Virus record (IMG/VR): IMGVR_UViG_3300007276_000117 | Span: 1 to 38,001 of that record | Strand: one strand, 5' to 3' | Length of the DNA stretch: 38,001 bases | Origin: a virus | Shown: piece by piece, positions 1-8,981 of the stretch | Layout of the letters: every line of letters starts with the position of its first letter | How positions within the stretch are numbered: position 1 is the stretch's first letter | The notes under the pieces: model-generated | What the model was told of the DNA's origin: nothing | Database searches by the model: none | Seen by the model: the letters and a program-made list of their open reading frames with translations, nothing else | Position numbers and translations under genes: made by a program

Positions 1-315
<315 letters not shown>

Positions 316-324
316 TTATTCACC

Positions 325-2301
325 TCAATAATGGAAAATTGTATCTTGTGCAAACACTCTAATGGACTTAGGTAGAATCTTTAAGGTAGATTTTATTGGG
401 GCTTGGTCGTCAGGAAGTGGTAAAGAGGCTTCTGTAATGAAGTAATCATCTATTACAATATCCATACTTTCTCTACCTGATGCTGCTGCTGTACCTTGTT
501 TAACGAAAGACAATCTAACCATCTTGTTAGCATTGTCAAAGTTTCTAACTGCTCTTCTCATTTGATGGAATAAAGTAGGATTATCCACTATGATTTCCAT
601 ATCTAATTCATATTCAGTCTTACCTTCTACAGCAAGACTAGCGTTTCTAGCACCAGCAAAAGGAACTTGGTCTGTTGCTGCGTCAGCCATCCTGTTGCCT
701 GAAATAGTGTAGTATTGTTCAACTCCGGTCTTACCCTTCAAATCGAAAGAAATAACTTGTCCAAGCGTTACACCGCCTAATTGTATTTGACCGTTGTAAA
801 ACATGAATGGTTTTTGTGTACCTTTACCAATACCCGCTTCTCTTCTTTTTGCTACTGTGTCAGCAGTATCTTCAAAGATTCTATGTACATCAAATCTATC
901 ACCCTTATTACTAGCCTCAAGTCTACCTGTATCGGTGTAACAAAGTGCAGCATCGAATCCAACATTCAATCTCACAGCAGCATCTGTATCAGCCACCATA
1001 GAGAACTCTTTGACTTTGCAACCTTTGAAAACTCTAGTTAATTGTTGAGAATCACTAGCACCTCCATCTACAACTTCAGTTACTGTACCGTCTGTGTCTA
1101 CTAACCCATCTTCTTCTTGATTGTCTAACCTTCTAATACTAACTTCCATAGCAAAAGATGGAACTGTACTCTTAGAATATAACATTCTGTTAACAGGATT
1201 AGTAATTGTTTTTGTCGAATTGTCCAAAACAGGTGTACTGTTAGCAGCAGCAGAGGCTGAATAATCTACCATTTTTACAGTTTTACCTGATGCGTGTACA
1301 TAATTTAATCCTTCATCTAACCATATATAATTGACACTAGTAGTGCTATTTTCATAGTAAGCAACAATTCTTCTCATTTCTCTACTTCGGGTGTCTGTAA
1401 CTAAATCTTCAGGCCCAATACCTGACGCACCGTAGGTTTGCTGTGTTCCTACCTCTTTATACAAATGTATAGGCACAGTCGTATCATCTTGAATGTAAAC
1501 ATATTTTCCTACAGGTGATGATAAATCAGTAGATGTTGTCATCAAAGTCTCACCAATAGATGTAGCAGACGCTGTTGCGAAAGAAGGCGCACTTCCATCA
1601 GGTGTGAAAGAAACAGTTTCTTCTCCTAAACCATAATACAACCACCTAGCACTATGCATTGTGGTTTCAAAACTACCCCCAACATTAGTGAATCTACCCG
1701 GCACTTGAACAGCCACATCTCGGCCTAGACCTATAACGTGATAACGCTTCAAATCCACTTTTGTTTCAGGAAGAGATATTGTGTTAATAAGACCCATAAA
1801 TTGGTCTGTGGCTACACTTTCAGATGATGCGTTAGCATTAGTATGCCATCCCATATCTACATCCATAGCAGGTGTTTTGAAAGCATGGATGTGTAATGTA
1901 CCGTTACCAAAATCAGTAGTAGCAGCAGATGTGCCACTAAGCATCTTTGGTGTAATTGTTATGTCTGTATAATTAGAGCCTATTTCATTCTTAACAATAG
2001 TATAACGTCTACCTGATGTAGCAAAGTTGTCATCTACATTGAAGTTTTGACTAGTACCCAAATCAGAAAATGTTAATTCTGAACCTACAAGCATACCTAT
2101 AGGGAATGATAATTGACCGTTATGAATAGGTGCTGTGCCGCTTCCTGTACCTGTTAACCTGACTGTGGTAGTGTCTGCACTAGCATCTTCAGCCTGTACT
2201 GAAAAGACAAATGATTCATCAAAATGAGTTGGTAATTTTACTGTGGCTTCGTGGCCGAATGATATTTCTGTTAAATCACCCTTATAGACTGTTGATGGCA
2301 T
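325..2301 (-). CDS. Putative tail tube / major tail protein
   Basis: A 658-residue, Thr/Ser/Ala/Gly-rich, beta-type protein with almost no low-complexity sequence. It starts at ATG 2301 behind GAGGTGA. It is the first large gene after the neck genes (connector, terminator-like), which is the usual place of the tail tube protein in tailed viruses. The C-terminal third (around EYELDMEIIVDNPTLFHQ, then KSTLKILPKSIRVF) reads like the repeated beta-sandwich of tube subunits, where a target region is tested against a bulk value. The length is about twice that of a minimal tube protein, suggesting one or more inserted domains. The assignment rests on position and fold impression; a sheath or another tail structural protein is the alternative. 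Confidence 0.55.
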   Translation of the reverse strand: MPSTVYKGDLTEISFGHEATVKLPTHFDESFVFSVQAEDASADTTTVRLTGTGSGTAPIHNGQLSFPIGMLVGSELTFSDLGTSQNFNVDDNFATSGRRYTIVKNEIGSNYTDITITPKMLSGTSAATTDFGNGTLHIHAFKTPAMDVDMGWHTNANASSESVATDQFMGLINTISLPETKVDLKRYHVIGLGRDVAVQVPGRFTNVGGSFETTMHSARWLYYGLGEETVSFTPDGSAPSFATASATSIGETLMTTSTDLSSPVGKYVYIQDDTTVPIHLYKEVGTQQTYGASGIGPEDLVTDTRSREMRRIVAYYENSTTSVNYIWLDEGLNYVHASGKTVKMVDYSASAAANSTPVLDNSTKTITNPVNRMLYSKSTVPSFAMEVSIRRLDNQEEDGLVDTDGTVTEVVDGGASDSQQLTRVFKGCKVKEFSMVADTDAAVRLNVGFDAALCYTDTGRLEASNKGDRFDVHRIFEDTADTVAKRREAGIGKGTQKPFMFYNGQIQLGGVTLGQVISFDLKGKTGVEQYYTISGNRMADAATDQVPFAGARNASLAVEGKTEYELDMEIIVDNPTLFHQMRRAVRNFDNANKMVRLSFVKQGTAAASGRESMDIVIDDYFITEASLPLPDDQAPIKSTLKILPKSIRVFAQDTIFHY

Positions 2302-2312
2302 TTTTTTTCACC

Positions 2313-2762
2313 TCATGGTATTAGTTCTGCAAACACAATTACTTCTATTTGGAAGGTCATTCTGAACAATTGCTTACTCCTATCGGATAGGTCTGTTCGT
2401 GTTTTGTATACTAACCTATCGTAATTTACCCCATCTCCTTTGCGTTTTGAGTGAACTAATCTTCTAATTTCGTTCTCCATTTTCTTCAATCTGTCTCTAC
2501 TTCTTGTGGTTCTAATATCAACCGTTATGTTGATTCTAGTGGTTACAAAGTCATATAATATCTCAGGAACTTCTTCATTGTGTGCTGTTTCAAAACATAA
2601 TACATAGTCATGTTTCTTCATATCAATTCTTTTACCCCTTTCAGGGTCTGTACTAGCAATATCAACAACTATCGGTTTGATATTATCAGTATTTCCTCTA
2701 TTCCAATTACTTGAAAAAAGGTCTATGATGACATCTAATGCTTCACTATAAGTCGCCACCAT
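2313..2762 (-). CDS. Putative tail terminator / neck protein
   Basis: This 149-residue alpha/beta protein starts at ATG 2762, overlapping the stop of the preceding gene by one base (TAATG). The N-terminal helix (YSEALDVIIDLFSSNW) is followed by strands such as INITVDIRTT, a charged helix (RDRLKKMENEIRRLV) and a final strand pair MTFQIEVIVFAE. This helix-strand-helix-strand pattern and the position between head-tail connector and tail tube match tail terminator or completion proteins of HK97/lambda-type viruses. No enzyme motif is visible. The product would cap the tail tube and join it to the connector. Confidence 0.5.
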   Translation of the reverse strand: MVATYSEALDVIIDLFSSNWNRGNTDNIKPIVVDIASTDPERGKRIDMKKHDYVLCFETAHNEEVPEILYDFVTTRINITVDIRTTRSRDRLKKMENEIRRLVHSKRKGDGVNYDRLVYKTRTDLSDRSKQLFRMTFQIEVIVFAELIP

Positions 2763-3160
2763 TAGTTAATCCCATCCTTCGCTAGTTTTTTAGTTTTCTT
2801 CAATTCTTCATATGCTTTCTTTTTCAACTCTTTTTTATCAGGAAACAAGTAAGTGCCTTCTAATTGTAGATTCTGTTCTCTAAGTGCAGGGGATTCTGTT
2901 AACATTCTTTTATCAACATTATCTTCAATTTTTTGCAAATCTTCGGGTTTTGCTTCTTCCCCATTACCTTTTATGACAACACCATCCTGTGTTTTCATAC
3001 CATACGTTGATAATTCTTGATTTTTAATTTTCTCTCTATATTCAGGAGGTGAGCCTTTTATGTAGTTCTGCAATAACTCTTGCATTTCACTTGATTTATA
3101 AGATTCTTTTATGACCCAAATGTAATCATCTAATTGTCTTTCTATGAAGGCATCACTCAA
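2762..3160 (-). CDS. Hypothetical neck-region protein, charged and helical
   Basis: 132 residues, starting at ATG 3160 and overlapping the end of the connector gene by eight bases, so it is translationally coupled to it. The sequence is mostly helical and highly charged, with a Lys-rich end (KKELKKKAYEELKKTKKLAK). It sits between the head-tail connector and the tail terminator candidate, where a head completion or stopper protein is expected. I recognise no family. A role in the neck is inferred only from gene order. Confidence 0.7.
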   Translation of the reverse strand: MSDAFIERQLDDYIWVIKESYKSSEMQELLQNYIKGSPPEYREKIKNQELSTYGMKTQDGVVIKGNGEEAKPEDLQKIEDNVDKRMLTESPALREQNLQLEGTYLFPDKKELKKKAYEELKKTKKLAKDGIN

Positions 3161-4721
3161 AAGTTACCACCTCTATGTAACGTGGTAATATCTTATCAAT
3201 ATCTTGTTTGTACAGTTGTACCTTAGATGCTAAGTCTATGTTTTGTGTACCTTCAGGGATTAGAACACTTCTATCATCAGACATTAAAATATCAATGGCC
3301 ACCATTTTTGTACAGACATCTTCTATTGCTTTTTCTAAATATCTTTCACCAAAGATGTATGCAACTTTAACAGCATTCCACTCAAAGAAAGGATATGAAT
3401 TGTTAAAGTAAATAATACCCATTTCATTATCTATCCACCAATCTCTCAATCTTCCTCTATCACCACTAGCACTGCCACCGTGTAAATCAACTTGTAAAAT
3501 ATGTTGAGTCAACACTCCTGTGATTTCAGACAAAGCAGTACCAACCACAATCACACAACCTGTGAACGTGGTGTCTGTTTTACCTGTATAACTGAATACT
3601 TTTCCGTTAGCATCAACAGCAACACCAGCATCAGTAAAACTTCCGGTAGAATCGCTGACAGTAATTGTAGTTGAAGATAGGCTACTAAAAGTAGCAACAT
3701 GACTTTGCGTTTGGCTAATTTCCAAGTTAGTGTTAGTTGACACAATACTACAACTCTCACCCGCTTGAGTAGACCGCATACTAGTTATCTTCACCTTACC
3801 TGCACCATAATCAGAATTAGCCGTAGCATAAAACTCATTATGCACACCGACATTATCGGTACTACCTTCCAAAGTGAAAGCAGGGCTGAAATCAACAGCC
3901 GCTTTGTTAACTCTATCTTCTTTATTTATCAAATCAACTAAGTTTTGTGCTGATGTTATTTTATCAAAATCTGCTCGCCATTGACCTGTGCCTGTTCCTA
4001 TTGTAAGCACACCAGCACTTCCATTTCCGGGTGACACAACTATAGAACCACTCAAGCCTCTAACACTATCAGGTAAAGAAATACGAGCCTCAGATGAGCC
4101 TATTTCTCTATAATCGTCACCTTGCCATAATTCTAAACGAAGGATTTGCTGAACATTTCTGAATAATAGGGGGGTTGTACCAACATAATCTGTGTAATAT
4201 CTTCTCCTATACGGTTTGTAAGTGTCAAAATTAATATATTCTGCTGAAACCAAGTTTGGCCTCCACGAATTATGAGTAATGTTATCTATTCTATCTTGAC
4301 ACCTTTTGATTAAATCTTCCACTTTACTTCTCTTTACACCTCTTGTTCTACCGTTGGTGAACGAGGCTAGATTTTGCACATATGTGTTATCAGCAGATTG
4401 GTAATCGGCAGCAGTTATGTTACTAGTGAAGTTGAGTTTAACACCATTAATAGATGTGGTGATAGAGGTGATTGTGCGTTCTAACCCTAACGGGTCTGCG
4501 TCTGAATAGATAAGTAGTGTATCTCCAACAGTATAACCTAAGTTTCTATAATCACTTCCTGTAACATATACACCATCAGCGTCACTATCATAAGCAACAG
4601 CAACTGCCTCCTGTGGGCCAATCTCAAGTAAATCTGCTACTTTTTGAGCAGTTGTGTAAACTATAGCATCGGGGTCAAGAGGTCTTGTTTCTCCTTCACC
4701 CGGACTAAACACTTGTGGCAT
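3153..4721 (-). CDS. Putative head-tail connector (adaptor) with large beta insertion
   Basis: 522 residues, starting at ATG 4721 with GAGGATG upstream. A helical segment around residues 130-150 (VEDLIKRCQDRIDNITHNSW) resembles the first helices of gp6/gp15-type connector proteins, which begin with a two-helix pair and end with helices lining the ring. The last 90 residues (EKAIEDVCTKMVAIDILMSD, then QLYKQDIDKILPRYIEVV) fit the closing helices of the same fold. Between them lies a long Ser/Thr/Gly-rich beta region, so the protein is about four times the usual length. The place after capsid and decoration genes and before the tail terminator supports a connector. Function is inferred from partial similarity by eye. 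Confidence 0.5.
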   Translation of the reverse strand: MPQVFSPGEGETRPLDPDAIVYTTAQKVADLLEIGPQEAVAVAYDSDADGVYVTGSDYRNLGYTVGDTLLIYSDADPLGLERTITSITTSINGVKLNFTSNITAADYQSADNTYVQNLASFTNGRTRGVKRSKVEDLIKRCQDRIDNITHNSWRPNLVSAEYINFDTYKPYRRRYYTDYVGTTPLLFRNVQQILRLELWQGDDYREIGSSEARISLPDSVRGLSGSIVVSPGNGSAGVLTIGTGTGQWRADFDKITSAQNLVDLINKEDRVNKAAVDFSPAFTLEGSTDNVGVHNEFYATANSDYGAGKVKITSMRSTQAGESCSIVSTNTNLEISQTQSHVATFSSLSSTTITVSDSTGSFTDAGVAVDANGKVFSYTGKTDTTFTGCVIVVGTALSEITGVLTQHILQVDLHGGSASGDRGRLRDWWIDNEMGIIYFNNSYPFFEWNAVKVAYIFGERYLEKAIEDVCTKMVAIDILMSDDRSVLIPEGTQNIDLASKVQLYKQDIDKILPRYIEVVTFE

Positions 4722-4730
4722 ATTTCATCC

Positions 4731-6158
4731 TCATTGGTATTCTTCTTTCAAGTTTCCGTTTTCATCAAACATGTTATTGTCAAAATTGCTATTCAATGTT
4801 GTTGGCTCTACGCCCGTTGGATTCGCAGCACTTGTTTGTAATCGGTTCATCCAATCATCCATTGTCATTTGCCCGGCTGGTTTAGTTTCATCTGCCATCG
4901 CTGTTTCTCTAGTTGCATCTTGTTGTCTTGCTCTAACCCTATCTGCTTCCATTTTCTTTTGTCTAGCAAGCATCAATTGTTCTTCAGTCATGCCACTTTT
5001 AGCATCGAATATTTTTTGTTTACGTTGTATATTTTCTATTCGCTTTTTATTTTTCTTAGGGTCTAAAGAATCAGGTATCTCAGGTCTATCCGTATCATCA
5101 GTTGCACTCCTAGTGTCAGCACCTGCTAAACCTTCTTCATTATATCTAGAAGGGAAGTATTGAGTAAAATCAGTTTCTGCATCGCTTTCAGCACTCATGT
5201 TGTTCATTAATGATGCCAAAAATTGTTCTGACTCATCTCCTTCTCTTCTATGTTGAACTCTTTTATCAGGATTATTTCTAAAGTATTCCAACATCTTTTC
5301 TTTTTGTGCTGGTGTTTCTACTTCAGCACCTCTAAAAGATGTAGCCAATCTTTGTGGTTGGAACTTACCCTCAGGAGTCAAGCCCGTAGGATATGGATTA
5401 CCGCTTTGATTTGACCTACTTTGTACAGGTGAACTGTCTTGTTCAGGTAGATGTGGTAAGAGAGCCTCTATGCTTTCTGCATTTACAGGGAAATTATTAT
5501 CCTGTAATAATTTCATCGCTTGCATAACTTTTTGCATATTCAAACCATCAGGAGTAGACTGTTGAGGTTCTTTTGGTAAAATTGGTGCAATTTTTGGCGG
5601 GGTAGAAGCGGCTTGGGGTGTTTTTTTGGATTTTGGCTTCCTAAAGTCAGACCGCTTCGCCCCAACTATCTCAGTAAGCCCATGCTTTTCAGGGTTTTGT
5701 TGCATATCTAAGACTAATTTTTGTCTTAATGCTTCTTTTTGATGTTCAGGAATGTCCATACCACCTTTGATACCATCTTGAATCACTCTAAAGGCTCTTT
5801 GACCTATAGTACCTTTGAAGCCATCAGCATGTGAGACAAAATTAAGTGGTGCTTCTTCTTTAGAAGGTTTATCAATTTGTTTTAGACCAAAATCATTGAA
5901 CGTGTGGTCGGTCATATCAGGTATATTTAGAATATCATTTTCTATCTTTTTTCGATAATCTTCTCTTTGTTCTTTAGTTAAATCTTTAAGATTTATACCT
6001 AATTCTGCAAACTTTTGATTCATTAGTCTGTTAGCAAATTGACCCGCAGTGCCTTTGAATCCTGTTTCGGGATGGTGGACATATGTTTTTTTGTACTTTC
6101 TAGATAAGTAATCTTTCCTTTTCTTTCTTGCTTTCAAGACTTCAAAAAAATCACTCAT
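4731..6158 (-). CDS. Hypothetical virion-associated protein with duplicated FKGT-GQ module
   Basis: 475 residues, starting at ATG 6158 behind GGGGTGA and overlapping the zinc-ribbon gene upstream by four bases. Two copies of a module beginning GFKGT-[AI]-GQ are visible at about residues 33-80 and 113-155, each followed by a helix rich in Lys and Glu. The middle (about 170-290) is Pro/Gln/Ser-rich linker, and the C-terminal part is a charged helical region (KKMEADRVRARQQDATRETA). The N-terminus MSDFFEVLKARKK is short and basic. Located between decoration-like genes and the connector, it is probably a head or scaffold-associated protein; the family is unknown to me. Confidence 0.7.
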   Translation of the reverse strand: MSDFFEVLKARKKRKDYLSRKYKKTYVHHPETGFKGTAGQFANRLMNQKFAELGINLKDLTKEQREDYRKKIENDILNIPDMTDHTFNDFGLKQIDKPSKEEAPLNFVSHADGFKGTIGQRAFRVIQDGIKGGMDIPEHQKEALRQKLVLDMQQNPEKHGLTEIVGAKRSDFRKPKSKKTPQAASTPPKIAPILPKEPQQSTPDGLNMQKVMQAMKLLQDNNFPVNAESIEALLPHLPEQDSSPVQSRSNQSGNPYPTGLTPEGKFQPQRLATSFRGAEVETPAQKEKMLEYFRNNPDKRVQHRREGDESEQFLASLMNNMSAESDAETDFTQYFPSRYNEEGLAGADTRSATDDTDRPEIPDSLDPKKNKKRIENIQRKQKIFDAKSGMTEEQLMLARQKKMEADRVRARQQDATRETAMADETKPAGQMTMDDWMNRLQTSAANPTGVEPTTLNSNFDNNMFDENGNLKEEYQ

Positions 6159-6439
6159 TCTTTCACCCCTAAATTGTAATCCATTGGTTTTTTACAAGTA
6201 GCACAATTTTCCCTCCACATGAAATGAAGCATACCACAATGAGTACATCTAGTACCCGATTTGATATTTAGAACATCAGATGCTTTTTGAGCATTGGCTC
6301 TTTGTTTGGTGATAACGCCCTTCAAAGGGTTTCTTTCATCAGTGACTATGTTAGGATGGTAATGCTCTTCTGCCCTTACACCTTGTTTTTGAAGCCTTTC
6401 TATATCTTCAACATCTAAGTGCTTTAAGCCAAAACTCAT
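6155..6439 (-). CDS. Small zinc-ribbon protein
   Basis: 94 residues, starting at ATG 6439. The C-terminal half has a zinc ribbon, CTHC (about residues 65-68) and CATCKKP (about 80-83), which should bind one zinc ion. The N-terminal half is polar and helical. The stop overlaps the next gene's start by four bases (ATGA), so the two are co-translated. It lies among capsid accessory genes, so a structural role with a zinc-stabilised fold is more likely than transcriptional control, but both are open. Confidence 0.75.
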   Translation of the reverse strand: MSFGLKHLDVEDIERLQKQGVRAEEHYHPNIVTDERNPLKGVITKQRANAQKASDVLNIKSGTRCTHCGMLHFMWRENCATCKKPMDYNLGVKE

Positions 6440-6454
6440 TCATTATCCCACCAT

Positions 6455-6649
6455 TCATGCTTTTTGATATACTACTAAAAATATGTTACCTAATACTGTT
6501 ATAGGTTCAACGGAGATTATTTTTGCACTAGCATAACCACTTAATGCTTCTATGTCCGTTGTCATGCTAGTGCTTAACGCACCGTCATTACCTGCCCCGG
6601 AAAACTCCTTAGGGCTATATGGGCCAATAACTTGTATTGCTTTAACCAT
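6455..6649 (-). CDS. Small hypothetical protein, possible decoration protein
   Basis: 64 residues starting at ATG 6649 after GGTGAAATAA. The sequence is beta-like with alternating hydrophobics (KIISVEPITVLGNIFLVVYQ) and Gly/Ser turns, and no Cys. It follows three other small Gly/Thr-rich genes directly downstream of the major capsid gene. In tailed viruses this place often holds capsid decoration or cement proteins, which is the reason for the suggestion; no family motif was recognised. Confidence 0.65.
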   Translation of the reverse strand: MVKAIQVIGPYSPKEFSGAGNDGALSTSMTTDIEALSGYASAKIISVEPITVLGNIFLVVYQKA

Positions 6650-6662
6650 TTATTTCACCGCC

Positions 6663-6944
6663 TTAACTGCGGCGACCAAATGCGTACCATGTACCGTCTT
6701 GTCCGGCTACAGTTTGTAATACTAATGTTGAACCGTTAATCAATGTAAAAACACCGTCAACCCCCGCCCCTGTGCCAGCAGTAGAAGAGCCAGCATTTGC
6801 GCCAGCCCCCACTATTGTTGCAAGCATAGAAGAGAGGTCAATGTTTCCACCTGTATCGCTTCCGCCATTAGTGAAAGTTCCTGTTACCATCATAAGGTCG
6901 CCTATGTAATGCGGTCTTGTATCTTGTGTACTTGTAAATGCCAT
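6663..6944 (-). CDS. Small Gly/Thr-rich protein, possible capsid decoration
   Basis: 93 residues from ATG 6944, with GGAGAGTGA upstream. It is rich in Gly, Thr and Ala (for example GAGANAGSSTAGTGAG) and ends in short strands (STLVLQTVAG, GTWYAFGRR). Composition and length resemble the 132-residue protein three genes upstream on the same strand, so both may be surface proteins of the capsid. No catalytic or metal-binding motif is visible. It could also be a minor fibre-like protein. Confidence 0.65.
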   Translation of the reverse strand: MAFTSTQDTRPHYIGDLMMVTGTFTNGGSDTGGNIDLSSMLATIVGAGANAGSSTAGTGAGVDGVFTLINGSTLVLQTVAGQDGTWYAFGRRS

Positions 6945-6951
6945 TTTATTT

Positions 6952-7356
6952 TCACTCTCCGTTTTCTAATGTTTCTGTTTCTATCGGTACTTCAACCGCT
7001 TCTTCAACTGCCTCTTCTACAACAGGGGTAGGGGCAGGTGGGTTTAGAGTTTCCTCAACTAGTGTAAGTAAACCACTCTTTGTGGTATAGCCTCTAGAAA
7101 TTGTTACATTTCTTTCAACTAACCATGCTTTTATGTCACTGTTTCTCCATCCAGCATCAGGGATGCCGTCTAAACCAGCGTCTACGGTTACACCTTCATC
7201 ACCAATTAAAGTGAACTTAGGTTCTCCAATGACTCTACGCCATTCATCAACCCAAGTTTGACTGACTTCTTTCTCTTCTCCGCGAGTGAAGTCAGTCATT
7301 CTTGGGTCAGGACATCTACCGTAGAATGAAGGCCCATTGTATCTTATAATAGGCAT
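6952..7356 (-). CDS. HeH/SAP-like domain protein
   Basis: 134 residues from ATG 7356 with AAGGTGG upstream. The N-terminal 55 residues are a small beta-type region (NGPSFYGRCPDPRMTDFTRG). Residues about 70-105 (GWRNSDIKAWLVERNVTISR then TTKSGLLTLVEE) fit the helix-extended-helix (HeH/LEM/SAP-like) domain found at the ends of many phage head and neck proteins, often with a GW-x4-I-x-WL pattern and a TK-x-LL pattern. The tail is acidic (VEEAVEEAVEVP). HeH domains can bind DNA or proteins. Its position beside the capsid genes suggests a head-associated role. Confidence 0.65.
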   Translation of the reverse strand: MPIIRYNGPSFYGRCPDPRMTDFTRGEEKEVSQTWVDEWRRVIGEPKFTLIGDEGVTVDAGLDGIPDAGWRNSDIKAWLVERNVTISRGYTTKSGLLTLVEETLNPPAPTPVVEEAVEEAVEVPIETETLENGE

Positions 7357-7367
7357 TCAAAACCACC

Positions 7368-7766
7368 TTAATTGTATAGTACAAGTAGTTGTCCGGCTGT
7401 TACTGTGCCGCTTGTTTCTAGTGTGATTACTAATCCGCTGTGATTTGTACCTAGAGTTTGTCCACTATTTGCTGTGCCGTTTGCAGGGAATACACCTAGA
7501 ATTGCTGATGCCCCACCGCTTAATGTTACTGTTGAAGCATCTGCTGTAGAGCCTAGTGTAATAATTGCCATCTTAGGTGCTGCGTCATATCCGTTTGCAC
7601 CGTCTGAGTTTGATGCGTTGAAAGTACCCGGCCCTCCGCCCGGATAACTTACATCTGCTGCCCCGTCTAACCACTCAGTGGTGTCATGAGTACCTGCTCT
7701 AAGTTCCCATGCACCTACTAGTGTTGCTGTTGTGTTACTGCCTGTTACTGTTAATGTATCTGCCAT
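7368..7766 (-). CDS. Small Gly/Thr-rich protein downstream of the capsid gene
   Basis: 132 residues from ATG 7766, with a strong GGAGG eight bases upstream. It is very rich in Thr, Gly and Ala, has no Cys and few charged residues, and ends in regular strands (GLVITLETSGTVTAGQLLVL), so an all-beta fold is likely. It is the first gene after the major capsid protein, a common site for decoration proteins; the strong ribosome binding site suits a high-copy product. I recognise no family. Confidence 0.7.
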   Translation of the reverse strand: MADTLTVTGSNTTATLVGAWELRAGTHDTTEWLDGAADVSYPGGGPGTFNASNSDGANGYDAAPKMAIITLGSTADASTVTLSGGASAILGVFPANGTANSGQTLGTNHSGLVITLETSGTVTAGQLLVLYN

Positions 7767-7803
7767 ATCTTATTCCTCCTGTATCTTCAATTCTCCACGA
7801 ACC

Positions 7804-8976
7804 TCAGACTAAATCCCTCACTGAGCCTTGCGCCCCAAAGAAAGTAGTCCATACTTCACCCATAGTTCGGTAAAGTCCTTCCTGTCCTAGTCTGTTAATT
7901 GCGAATGGGTCGCCTGTTTCGATACCGGACTCAAAGTATTGAGTCGGGATTGCTGTACTGAAGTACATGTAATCAGTGTCTAAGAAGTATAGACGGCTGA
8001 TTCCGCCATCATCAGGCATATCCTTTGTTGGGATAATTGGTACACCGTTGTATGTTGCTACGATGAAACCTGCTTCGATTCCGGGTACACCCTTCACACC
8101 GTTGTAGGTAGGGGTAACTCTCTTCTCTTCCATGAATCTTTGTTGTGATTGTAGAAGTTGTTGTAATCTCATTAGAGTATCGTAACCTGTTAGAATAACC
8201 TTAGGGTTTCCTCCACGTTCCCAAATGCGCTGGAATAGCGTATCTAAGTGGTCTAGGCTGAAAGTTCTGCGGCTTGCATCTGCTGTATCAGCAGCACAAT
8301 CCATTTCAGCGTGACTCCATGAGTTAGCACTTCTATCAATTGAGTAGATGTCTAAGTCAGAAGCAGCAGTAACGTGTGCATCGCTGCTTGATGTTTTCAA
8401 TCCTGTTAATCCTGTTGTACCTGCATCACCAGCAGTAATTCTGTCTAATGACTCAAAGTTATTTGCTGCTGGTGTATCAACATCACCTAATAGCATTTTA
8501 TTTACCATTTCAGCGTGGTGTTTACCCATTTCTTCTTTCAGAACTGCTCTGATGTCTCCAAGACCATCATCACGGTCTGCTAGGAAAATTGCTGTTTCAG
8601 ACATATCGAATGTGTGAGCAATTGTCTTAGGTTTTGCACCGATGTGTTGGAATGTAGGTTTTACAGTCTCAGGTAATGTTGCGTTTTCTGCAACTCCACC
8701 ATGTAGAGCACCGCCGTTAGGCTTTGCAGTAATAACACGCCATCCACTTCTATCCCACGGTTTCTTAGGTAGTATAGAGAACGCATTGAACTCTTGGTTC
8801 AGTTGCGACCATACTTTTCTACCATAGATTGCTTGGTAAGTACCAGCGGTAGTTGATAGCATAGGGCTATCAGCCTTAAGTAATTCACTACCTGTGTAAG
8901 AGTAACCCATTGAGTTACCTGCACCGTAGTAGTATCTTTCCATATCAGTTATTGTTCGTACATAATCTCTTGCCAT
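7804..8976 (-). CDS. Major capsid protein, HK97 fold
   Basis: 390 residues from ATG 8976 with GGGGAGAGTG upstream, five bases after the stop of the protease-scaffold gene. The N-terminal 40 residues (MARDYVRTITDMERYYYGAG) would form the N-arm. A P-domain-like helix (LKEEMGKHHAEMVNKMLLGD, about 140-160) and the motif DHLDTLFQRIWERGGNPKVI (about 245-265), followed by GYDTLMRLQQLLQSQ, are typical of the long helix and A-domain of HK97-type capsid proteins. The C-terminal part (YMYFSTAIPTQYFESG then LYRTMGEVWTTF) also fits. There is no separate delta domain; the scaffold is supplied by the upstream fusion gene. It is the main structural protein of the head. Confidence 0.85.
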   Translation of the reverse strand: MARDYVRTITDMERYYYGAGNSMGYSYTGSELLKADSPMLSTTAGTYQAIYGRKVWSQLNQEFNAFSILPKKPWDRSGWRVITAKPNGGALHGGVAENATLPETVKPTFQHIGAKPKTIAHTFDMSETAIFLADRDDGLGDIRAVLKEEMGKHHAEMVNKMLLGDVDTPAANNFESLDRITAGDAGTTGLTGLKTSSSDAHVTAASDLDIYSIDRSANSWSHAEMDCAADTADASRRTFSLDHLDTLFQRIWERGGNPKVILTGYDTLMRLQQLLQSQQRFMEEKRVTPTYNGVKGVPGIEAGFIVATYNGVPIIPTKDMPDDGGISRLYFLDTDYMYFSTAIPTQYFESGIETGDPFAINRLGQEGLYRTMGEVWTTFFGAQGSVRDLV

Positions 8977-8981
8977 TTATT

